Origin: Candidatus Phaeomarinibacter sp.
GTDB lineage: Bacteria > Pseudomonadota > Alphaproteobacteria > CGMCC-115125
DNA: 11,382 nucleotides
Reading direction: 5' to 3'
Assembly (NCBI GenBank): GCA_028279995.1
Contig: JANQMQ010000133.1
Span: forward strand, 1-11,382
Of this stretch, positions 6,029-11,382 are shown in pieces. The position numbers and the translations under genes were made by a program. Every line of letters begins with the position of its first letter. The stretch's first letter is position 1. The notes beneath the pieces are model-generated. The model saw only the letters and a program-made list of their open reading frames with translations. It did no database searches and had not been told where the DNA came from.

Positions 6029-6718
6029 ATGAAGATCGGTATTCTCAAGGCGGGGCATGTTCCGCGCAGGGTGGCGGACCGGCATCCGGACTACGACGTG
6101 ATGTTCGAGCGGCTGTTGGCTGGTCGGGGACTCACCTTTCAGAGTTTCGACGTTGAGCATGGTGCCTTTCCGGCGTCGGTCACTGACGCGGAGGGGTGGC
6201 TCATTACCGGATCGGCCTGCGGGGCCTATGAGGACCACCCGTGGATACCGCCGCTTGAAGCGTTCATTCGCGAGGCCCGTGCGCAATCCGTGCGGATGAT
6301 CGGCATCTGCTTTGGACATCAGGTGCTGGCGCAGGCCATGGGGGCGCGGGTCGAGAAGTTTTCTGGTGGGCGCAGCATGGGGGCTGTCGACTATGAGTGC
6401 TGCGCCACGGGCGAGACTCTGACACTGCTGGCCTTCCATGGAGACCAGGTGATGACGGTGCCTGAAGGGGCGCGCCTCACCGTCTCAGGAGGTTTTTGCA
6501 GGATCGCGGGCCTTGCCTATGACGATGAGGCCGGTGCGCCCTGGGCGATCAGCCTGCAGCCGCACCCTGAATTTGATGCAGCCTATGAGGCCGATCTGAT
6601 TGGCGCATACAGCGATGGGCTTCCCCCTGATGCCATACAGACGGCATTGGACAGTCTCGACATTCCGCTGTCCAATGAGGTGGTCGCAGGCGCAATGACA
6701 TCTTTCTTCACTGGCTGA
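6029..6718 (+). CDS. Class I glutamine amidotransferase family protein
   Basis: The 229-residue product is a stand-alone GATase1 domain. The nucleophile elbow GICFGHQ carries Cys94, and QPHPEF supplies His179 and Glu181, completing the catalytic triad. WLITGSACGAYED (57-69) corresponds to the loop before the elbow in GuaA-like amidotransferases. These hydrolyse glutamine to supply ammonia or cleave gamma-glutamyl bonds; the partner or substrate is not identifiable. ATG 6029 is preceded by GGGGA at about 6016-6020. It has no synthase partner next to it, unlike GuaA, CarA or TrpG, and resembles the free-standing GMP-synthase-like proteins widespread in alphaproteobacteria. The gap 5927-6028 is shared with the divergent sulfotransferase gene. 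Confidence 0.88.
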   Translation: MKIGILKAGHVPRRVADRHPDYDVMFERLLAGRGLTFQSFDVEHGAFPASVTDAEGWLITGSACGAYEDHPWIPPLEAFIREARAQSVRMIGICFGHQVLAQAMGARVEKFSGGRSMGAVDYECCATGETLTLLAFHGDQVMTVPEGARLTVSGGFCRIAGLAYDDEAGAPWAISLQPHPEFDAAYEADLIGAYSDGLPPDAIQTALDSLDIPLSNEVVAGAMTSFFTG

Positions 6719-6737
6719 AAACAGGTTTCAACCGTTT

Positions 6738-6752
6738 ACACCCAGTGGGTGT
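6738..6752. promoter_or_regulatory. 15-bp near-contiguous palindrome upstream of the PAS gene
   Basis: ACACCCA and TGGGTGT flank a single G. The one-base centre makes an RNA hairpin terminator unlikely but suits a dimeric DNA-binding protein. TTTACA at 6735-6740 overlaps its left edge and could be a -35, though I see no convincing -10 at the right distance. It lies 20 bases after the amidotransferase stop and about 87 bases before the PAS gene start. The rest of 6753-6838 shows nothing definite. Confidence 0.4.
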
Positions 6753-6838
6753 GTCGTGCTAGAAGGCCTGCGAACAATAAATTGAAATCTGCGGCAAGGC
6801 GTGTTGGCGGACCTGCTTTGCCGGTCTGGGGGTATGGG

Positions 6839-7366
6839 ATGACATCCTTCCGACCGTCACGCGACCCGAACAATCTGGCGTTTTCACCTATTGCGATTGA
6901 TACGACGCTTGCCTTTGAAGCGCCGGCGACACGGCTTGGGTATGACCTGTGGTGCAAGATGGCGAACGGGCGACGAATGCCCGACCGTCGCGACCTCAAT
7001 CCACGTGACTTTGGAACCTATCTGCCGCACCTCAATCTGTTTGACCTGCATCTGCAGGACGGCGACCTGGCATCCATGGCGCCACGGGTTCTGGGGGCCA
7101 AACTCGAAGAGGTCTTTGGCGAGCTGACGGGCAAGGTTCTCGAAGAGACACTGCCGGACTACGTCCTGGCCCGATGGATCGGTGCAACCAAAGCTGCGTT
7201 GGATCATGACGCTCCGGTGCGTGCGACGGGGCGCGTGGCCTATGAGAAGAAGGAGCACTATTCCTTCGAGTTCATGCTGGGACTCATGGGCGATGGCGAT
7301 AACGTGCCAGCAGTGCTGTATGCGGTTGCCTCGTTTGATGTGTCTGAGCCACCTGCTGCATCATAG
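6839..7366 (+). CDS. PAS_5-type PAS domain protein (first copy)
   Basis: The product has 175 residues. From about residue 28 it follows the pattern of the alphaproteobacterial PAS_5 family: a YDLWCKMANGRRMPDRRDLNPRDF stretch, then YLPHLNLFDL, a strand, a region ending in GELTGKVLEE, a helix, and a closing AVLYAVASFD strand. Such proteins are usually a lone PAS sensor with no output domain; ligand and partner are unknown. ATG 6839 follows a GGGGG-rich stretch at 6828-6832 and gives the usual family length; an upstream in-frame GTG at 6749 would add 30 residues overlapping the palindrome. The stop is 29 bases from that of the convergent pseudouridine synthase gene. Confidence 0.8.
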   Translation: MTSFRPSRDPNNLAFSPIAIDTTLAFEAPATRLGYDLWCKMANGRRMPDRRDLNPRDFGTYLPHLNLFDLHLQDGDLASMAPRVLGAKLEEVFGELTGKVLEETLPDYVLARWIGATKAALDHDAPVRATGRVAYEKKEHYSFEFMLGLMGDGDNVPAVLYAVASFDVSEPPAAS

Positions 7367-7395
7367 GGATAGCTTTGCCCGGCATGCTGTTGTGC

Positions 7396-8082
7396 TCAAA
7401 AGGGCACCGGCGCAAAGAAGGTCATCGGCGTGCCGCCATCGGGGTGTCTGATGGTCAGGCCGAGCGCGTGAAGCTGGAGCCGGTCTGCCATCGCCAGCAC
7501 ACGCTCATCGGCATAGAAATTGTCACCCAGGATTGTATGGCCAAGTTCGCGCATGTGGACGCGCAGCTGGTGAGAGCGGCCGGTCTCCGGCCTGAGATGC
7601 AGGCGAGTGACCTTTGCCTCGCGCTCAAGGACCCGCCAGTGGGTGATGGCAGGCCGGCCCTCTGACTGGTCAACCCGCTGCATCGGGCGGTTGGCAGGGT
7701 CTGTTGCCAGGGGCAGGTCAATGGTGCCCTGGTCCTGCGTCACCAAACCATCCACCCGAGCCACATAATGCTTGATCGTGCGGCGGCTTTCGAACTGGCG
7801 GCTGACATGGCGCTGGGCGCGATGATGCCGGCCCATGATGAAAACGCCGGATGTGTCCTTGTCCAGCCGGTGGATGAGTTTTGCACCGGGCCAGCGCTGC
7901 TCCGCGCGGGCGACGAGGCAGTCCTCAAGACCCGGTCTGTTTCCCGCAACGCTGAGAATGCCTGACGGCTTGTTGAGGACGATGAGGGTTTCATCCTCAT
8001 GCAGCACATCGAGCCAGGGATCCTTAGGCGGTGCGTAATCGAAGGGCCGCAGCGTGGCGGGCTGGCGGGGGGCTCGTGTCAT
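7396..8082 (-). CDS. RluA-family pseudouridine synthase
   Basis: The 228-residue enzyme contains the RluA-family signature HRLDKDTSG with catalytic Asp74, preceded by VLNKPSGILSVAG and followed by RPETGRSHQLRVHM and a terminal RLQLHALGL. There is no S4 RNA-binding domain at the N-terminus, and the length is close to that of RluA itself, which modifies 23S rRNA U746 and tRNA U32. This makes RluA-type rather than RluC or RluD type likely, though target sites cannot be read from sequence. Its ATG overlaps the stop of the upstream tetR gene (TCAT on the plus strand at 8079-8082), so the two are almost certainly co-translated. Confidence 0.9.
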   Translation of the reverse strand: MTRAPRQPATLRPFDYAPPKDPWLDVLHEDETLIVLNKPSGILSVAGNRPGLEDCLVARAEQRWPGAKLIHRLDKDTSGVFIMGRHHRAQRHVSRQFESRRTIKHYVARVDGLVTQDQGTIDLPLATDPANRPMQRVDQSEGRPAITHWRVLEREAKVTRLHLRPETGRSHQLRVHMRELGHTILGDNFYADERVLAMADRLQLHALGLTIRHPDGGTPMTFFAPVPF

Positions 8083-8663
8083 TTCGGGCGTGGCAGGGCG
8101 TCGAGGAAGGAGGAGAGTGTCCGCTCTACTTCCTTGCGGGTGCTGTCACCAAACTCGATATGCAGGAAGGCGGCTTCCGCCATCAGCGCGTTGAGCATGC
8201 GGGCAGTGACCAGCGGGGCGGGAAGCGCGATTTCACCGGCCGCATGGGCTGCTTCAAGTGAGGCTGTCATCGCCGCCAGGCTGTTTTCATCCTCTATGGC
8301 CTTGGCGCGCTGCCAGCCGAGTGCCTGGGGCCCCAGCTCAAACATGATGCGTGCGGTGACCGGCTGTTTGATCTGGTCCAGCCAGGCCAGGGACGATTGC
8401 CGTAAGGCGTCCAGATGTGAGCGGGTTTTTCCGGCGCTACGTGATGCAGTAGCGATCGCTTGCTGTGATGTTTCCGCGTAAATGGCTTCCGCGATTTCGG
8501 CCTTGCTGGTGAAGTGATGATAGAGGGCGCCCTTGCTGAGGCCCGTTGCCTCCAGGATCATCTGGGTGGTTGTCGCTTCGTAGCCGTGGCGCAGCATCAG
8601 GCGCTTTGCGTGCTTGAGCAAAGCGGTGCGTGTCTTTTCCCGGCGTTCTGTCTGAAGGGCCAT
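8079..8663 (-). CDS. TetR/AcrR family transcriptional regulator, divergent from the SnoaL-like gene
   Basis: The 194-residue protein has a typical TetR N-terminus: REKTRTALLKHAKRLMLRHGYEATTT, then the helix-turn-helix MILEATGLSKGALYHHFTSK (about 35-54). The C-terminal domain is helical and not specific enough to predict a ligand. It overlaps the following pseudouridine synthase gene by four bases (ATGA), and its 100-base divergent gap to the SnoaL-like gene contains an AAACCG/CGGTTT inverted repeat typical of TetR operators. It probably represses that gene and perhaps its own operon. No strong Shine-Dalgarno precedes ATG 8663. Confidence 0.9.
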   Translation of the reverse strand: MALQTERREKTRTALLKHAKRLMLRHGYEATTTQMILEATGLSKGALYHHFTSKAEIAEAIYAETSQQAIATASRSAGKTRSHLDALRQSSLAWLDQIKQPVTARIMFELGPQALGWQRAKAIEDENSLAAMTASLEAAHAAGEIALPAPLVTARMLNALMAEAAFLHIEFGDSTRKEVERTLSSFLDALPRPK

Positions 8664-8700
8664 GCGGTCTTTTACGCAAAAGTGGCGGCCATCAAAAGCC

Positions 8701-8745
8701 TTTACAGACGCGCTTTCGCGATATAAACAAACCGCTGGTCGGTTT
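8701..8745 (+). promoter_or_regulatory. Promoter and TetR-type operator of the SnoaL-like gene
   Basis: TTTACA (8701-8706) and TATAAA (8722-8727) form a good promoter, with 15 bases between them, slightly short. CGCG-CTTT-CGCG lies between them at 8709-8720. Just downstream, AAACCG (8729-8734) and CGGTTT (8740-8745) form an inverted repeat with the 5-base centre CTGGT, covering the probable start of transcription. The position suits repression by the divergent TetR protein. Confidence 0.55.
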
Positions 8746-8763
8746 TATTTATGGAGAAATGTC

Positions 8764-9132
8764 ATGTCCAAGCTTCCTCCCAGCCTCGACAGCATGATGG
8801 CTGCCTGGAATGAAAAAGACCCCTCGCGTGTGCGTGGTCACCTTGAAGCAGCCCTGTCGCCGGACGTTGTGTTTGCGGACCCGGACAACTACGTGGTTGG
8901 CATCGATGCGTTTGAAGCGATGGTGCACAAATTCCGTGCGGACATAGAAGACGCCAAAGCCAAACGGACCAGCGGGTTCAATGTTCACAACAACCGCTAT
9001 CGGTACAATTGGCTGGTTTCCTCTGGGGACACGCCGCTAATGCCGGGCATGGATGTCACTGAAATAGATACCAGCGGCAAGGTCGTGCGCGTGGATGGCT
9101 TCTTCGGGGATATCCCGGAGAGCGACGCCTAG
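8764..9132 (+). CDS. SnoaL/NTF2-like fold protein
   Basis: The 122-residue product has the usual size and start of the SnoaL-like/NTF2-like fold: a first helix with MMAAWNEKDPSRVRGHLEAALSPDVVFADPDNYVVGIDAFEAMVHKFRADI, then strands ending in a terminal VVRVDGFFGD. Members include small isomerases, hydrolases and ligand-binding proteins; the active residues are too variable to predict a reaction. ATG 8764 is backed by GGAGA at 8753-8757, six bases away. The gene is likely controlled by the divergent TetR regulator. Its stop interlocks with that of the PAS gene on the other strand (CTAG 9129-9132). Confidence 0.8.
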   Translation: MSKLPPSLDSMMAAWNEKDPSRVRGHLEAALSPDVVFADPDNYVVGIDAFEAMVHKFRADIEDAKAKRTSGFNVHNNRYRYNWLVSSGDTPLMPGMDVTEIDTSGKVVRVDGFFGDIPESDA

Positions 9133-9662
9133 ACGTCGTCGCTGACGAACAGGCCGCCAAGGACCCATGGTGTCATGCCATCGGACCCGACCATCGGGAC
9201 ATGGACGATCTCCATGTCCAGGTATTCCCGGTTGATCCCTGCGAACGTGCCGCGGGTGATGCGGACCATGTGGTTCATGGCGATGTCGCGATAGTCATTG
9301 GCGTTGCGCAGTGCGACGTCGGGTTCATAGGCTTGCGAGATGCACAGGCCAGTTGCGTCAACGCCTATGCGTTCAACAACTTCCTGACCGACAAGACGGA
9401 ACCGCCAATCAGTGCCATCGCCATCCACAGGTTCAAGCATGAAGAGGTTGGACATTATGCCAAGGAGTGTGCGGGACGGCATCTGCCTGCGAAGGGGCAA
9501 CGTGTTTCGGCTGCGGTGTTCTTCATAATAGGCCACAAGAGCGCGGCCTCCGTCGCTTTGGGCGGTGTCACAGATTTCCAGCTGCGTACGCATTTTCGTG
9601 TTGCCGGAGACAGTGCCTTCGGCGGTTGGAGCGGCTGGTATGTCACTTCCCAGAACGGACAT
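9129..9662 (-). CDS. PAS_5-type PAS domain protein (second copy)
   Basis: From ATG 9662 the product has 177 residues. The conserved part starts at about residue 40 (LVAYYEEHRSRNTLPLRRQMPSRTLLGIMSNLFMLEP), continues with WRFRLVGQEVVERIGVDATGLCISQAY, and ends with the strand IVHVPMVGSDGMTPWVLGGLFV. The R-F-R-L-V-G-x-x-V motif is characteristic of PAS_5 proteins and is clearer here than in the copy at 6839-7366. No output domain follows. The start is uncertain: 9662 has AAAGG about eight bases upstream; ATG 9593 would give 154 residues; the frame stays open back to 9785. It follows the thiolase-flavoprotein pair on the same strand after a 174-base gap, so it probably has its own promoter. Confidence 0.78.
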   Translation of the reverse strand: MSVLGSDIPAAPTAEGTVSGNTKMRTQLEICDTAQSDGGRALVAYYEEHRSRNTLPLRRQMPSRTLLGIMSNLFMLEPVDGDGTDWRFRLVGQEVVERIGVDATGLCISQAYEPDVALRNANDYRDIAMNHMVRITRGTFAGINREYLDMEIVHVPMVGSDGMTPWVLGGLFVSDDV

Positions 9663-9770
9663 GGACTGATGCCTTTGAGAGTCGACCCGAGCGGCGCTCC
9701 GCTCGCGGCCCGGCGATGAGATAACCGCCGGACCCTTATTGTTTAGTCGGCACCACTTAATGAACTCTGT

Positions 9771-9788
9771 ACTTTGAATGTCCAAAGT
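9771..9788. promoter_or_regulatory. Short inverted repeat in the gap upstream of the second PAS gene
   Basis: ACTTTG (9771-9776) and CAAAGT (9783-9788) are exact complements around a 6-base centre, in the AT-richer part of the 174-base gap between 9663 and 9836. On the minus strand, TTGGAC next to it could be a -35 for the PAS gene, with CATTAA 17 bases further on as a weak -10. Six-base arms are short and could occur by chance. Confidence 0.25.
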
Positions 9789-9836
9789 CCAATTGAAACC
9801 ATGGGTTTTGAGAGGTTGGTGTCTCCCGTGATACGG

Positions 9837-10301
9837 TCAGAAAATCCCTGCCTCCAGCCCGGCTGCCAGTGCCATGCCGGTTTCCTCGCAGGGACCCAGG
9901 AACTCATCCGTCCAGTCGCCCTTGCAGATCAGCGGGTCCTGAACCTGTTTCCAGCGTAGACCTGTCAGGATGGTATCGAGCCCCCGGCGTGTGCCGGTGC
10001 CGTCATTGCCGGCGCGTATGATGAGGGCGCAGGGGAGGCCCTGTTTTTCTTCCAGCACGGGATAGTAGGTGCGGTCGAAGAAATCCTTCATGGCGCCGGA
10101 CATGTAGCCGAGATTTTCCGTCGTCAGCAGGACGATGCCGTCGGCTGCCATTACCTCGTCGGGGCCGGTGTCGAAGGGGGAGAGAGCTTCTGTTGTGATG
10201 CCCGCAATATCAGGATGGTTTGCGCCTTTGAGCACCGCGTCGCGCATCGCCATCGTGTTGGGTGATGGCGCGTGGGCGACGATGAGCAGACGCTTTGTCA
10301 T
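9837..10301 (-). CDS. Flavodoxin-fold NAD(P)H-dependent oxidoreductase / FMN reductase-like protein
   Basis: The 154-residue product starts with the flavodoxin-fold strand and phosphate loop KRLLIVAHAPSPNTMAM. It continues with ADGIVLLTTENLGYMSGAMKDFFDRTYYP, the motif of flavodoxin-like NADPH-dependent FMN reductases where the ring of FMN is held, and then ALIIRAGNDGTGT. It is presumably a cytosolic FMN protein. ATG 10301 is used because it begins directly at the first strand and has AAGG upstream. The gap to the upstream thiolase stop is only 23 bases on the same strand, so the two are probably co-transcribed. What the flavoprotein adds to thiolase function is not evident. Confidence 0.82.
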   Translation of the reverse strand: MTKRLLIVAHAPSPNTMAMRDAVLKGANHPDIAGITTEALSPFDTGPDEVMAADGIVLLTTENLGYMSGAMKDFFDRTYYPVLEEKQGLPCALIIRAGNDGTGTRRGLDTILTGLRWKQVQDPLICKGDWTDEFLGPCEETGMALAAGLEAGIF

Positions 10302-10324
10302 CTTTGCGAACCTTGCAGTGTTGC

Positions 10325-11382
10325 CTATTCCGCGCGTTCGAAGATGGCGGCGATGCCCTGGCCGATGCCGATGCACATGGAGACGAGGGCGTATTTCTTG
10401 TCCTGGTCTTCAAGGGCACGGACGGCGGTGAGAGCGAGGCGGGCGCCGGAGGCTCCCAGCGGATGGCCGATGGCGATGGCGCCGCCATTGGGGTTCACGC
10501 GCGGGTCATCAAAGGCCACATCCATCTGCTTCAGGCAGCCAAGGACCTGTGCAGCGAAGGCCTCGTTGAGTTCCAGAACATCCATGTCGTTGAGGGAGAG
10601 GCCGGCGCGGGCGAGGGCCTTCTTTGAAGCCTCAACGGGCCCAAGGCCCATGACGCGGGGCTCGACACCGGCGATGGCGGCAGAGATCAGGCGGGCGCGG
10701 GGGGTGAGGCCCAGGGCCTTGCCCTTGTCTTCGTCGCCGACGATCAGGGCTGCGGCGCCGTCATTGATGCCTGATGCGTTGGCCGCGGTGACCACGCCGC
10801 CTTCGCCGTGAATGGGCTTGAGACCGGAAATGCCGTCCACCGTTGTGCCGGGGCGAGGGCCTTCATCGGCGTTGCAGATTTCCGGCGGCGCCTTTCGCTT
10901 GGCGGCGGGGACTTCAAGATCCATGATCTCGTCCTTGAAGAACCCGTTTGCGAGGGCGGCTTCGTATTTCTGGTGGGAGGCGGCAGCGAAAATGTCTGCG
11001 TCGTCGCGGGTGACGCCGACACGCTCCGCTACGTTCTCGGCCGTCTGCGGCATGGTGTCATTGCCGATGCGCTGCAGCAGGTCGCGGTTGGGGAAGCGCC
11101 AGCCGATGGTCGAGTCCTCGATCTTCTGCCCACGGTCAAAGGGGCTTGTGGCCTTGGACATGACGAGGGGTGCGCGGCTCATGCTCTCAACGCCACCGGC
11201 AACGAACATGTCGCCTTCGCCACACTTGATGGCGCGGCCTGCGTCCATGACGGCGGCAAGGCCCGAGCCGCACAGGCGGTTGACGGTGAGGCCGCCGGTC
11301 TTTTCCGGCAGGCCTGCAATCAGGGAGGCGTTGCGTGCCACGTTGCGGCTGTCTTCACCGGCCTGATTGGTGTCGCCGAGGA
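10325..11382 (-). CDS. Thiolase (acetyl-CoA acyltransferase, possibly 3-oxoadipyl-CoA type), 5' end outside the window
   Basis: The frame runs in from the right edge (first full codon ends at 11380) and gives 351 visible residues; roughly 45 N-terminal residues are missing compared with a 390-400 residue thiolase. It shows NQAGEDSRNVAR, the acyl-accepting Cys in VNRLCGSGL (visible residue 37), GGVESMSRAP, a NEAFAAQ segment, the catalytic His in NPNGGAIAIGHPLGASGAR (306) and the second Cys in SMCIGIGQG (336). All catalytic parts are present. The STIGWRFPN and MPQTAENVAE segments recall PcaF-type 3-oxoadipyl-CoA thiolases, but acetoacetyl-CoA or beta-oxidation thiolases cannot be excluded. The enzyme is cytosolic and reversibly joins or cleaves acyl-CoA with CoA. 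Confidence 0.92.
   Translation of the reverse strand, partial: LGDTNQAGEDSRNVARNASLIAGLPEKTGGLTVNRLCGSGLAAVMDAGRAIKCGEGDMFVAGGVESMSRAPLVMSKATSPFDRGQKIEDSTIGWRFPNRDLLQRIGNDTMPQTAENVAERVGVTRDDADIFAAASHQKYEAALANGFFKDEIMDLEVPAAKRKAPPEICNADEGPRPGTTVDGISGLKPIHGEGGVVTAANASGINDGAAALIVGDEDKGKALGLTPRARLISAAIAGVEPRVMGLGPVEASKKALARAGLSLNDMDVLELNEAFAAQVLGCLKQMDVAFDDPRVNPNGGAIAIGHPLGASGARLALTAVRALEDQDKKYALVSMCIGIGQGIAAIFERAE

Noticed and set aside
8669..8682. CTTTT/AAAAG inverted repeat just before the second tetR start
   Set aside because: The arms are low-complexity and short, and the better operator candidate for this regulator is at 8729-8745.
10272..10811. Plus-strand frames inside the thiolase gene
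   Set aside because: They are antisense to a gene with all thiolase catalytic residues and look like Ala/Arg/Ser-rich shadows.

Overview
The window looks like chromosomal DNA from a GC-rich alphaproteobacterium. Two small proteins resemble the PAS_5 family that is common in that class, codon third positions are GC-rich throughout, and the unknown protein at 1641-2165 resembles uncharacterised alphaproteobacterial proteins as I remember them. The exact taxon is inference. I see no transposase, phage gene, tRNA, rRNA or CRISPR array. Thirteen complete protein genes and two edge-truncated ones fill almost all the space, and no gene-free stretch exceeds 300 bases.

Left part (1-2165): the tail of an unrecognised gene, then a ferric-siderophore reductase of the SIP family with an N-terminal DUF2218 domain, then a cysteine-containing conserved protein of unknown function. 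An AT-rich palindrome sits over the likely promoter of the reductase. A related but weaker site lies in the gap before the unknown gene, which suggests that one, probably iron-responsive, repressor controls both.

Middle-left (2305-5926): two membrane di-iron hydroxylases of the sterol desaturase / fatty acid hydroxylase superfamily flank a TetR repressor. The gap between the repressor and the second hydroxylase holds a 52-bp near-perfect palindrome made of two inverted operator copies. This is the clearest regulatory structure in the window. A PAPS-dependent sulfotransferase converges on the second hydroxylase. Together these genes suggest lipid or sterol modification, but no substrate can be read from the sequence.

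Middle-right (6029-9132): a class I glutamine amidotransferase, a PAS_5 protein, and a leftward pair (TetR regulator and an RluA-type pseudouridine synthase) whose start and stop overlap as ATGA. Divergent from this pair is a SnoaL/NTF2-like protein with a TetR-type inverted repeat in its promoter.

Right edge (9129-11382): a second PAS_5 protein, then a leftward two-gene unit of a thiolase (5' end outside the window) followed by a flavodoxin-fold reductase.

Two convergent gene pairs (at 3255-3258 and 9129-9132) share the same CTAG tetramer as interlocked stop codons. The most testable novelties are the double operator at 3866-3917 and the paired putative iron boxes that link the unknown gene at 1641 to siderophore reduction.
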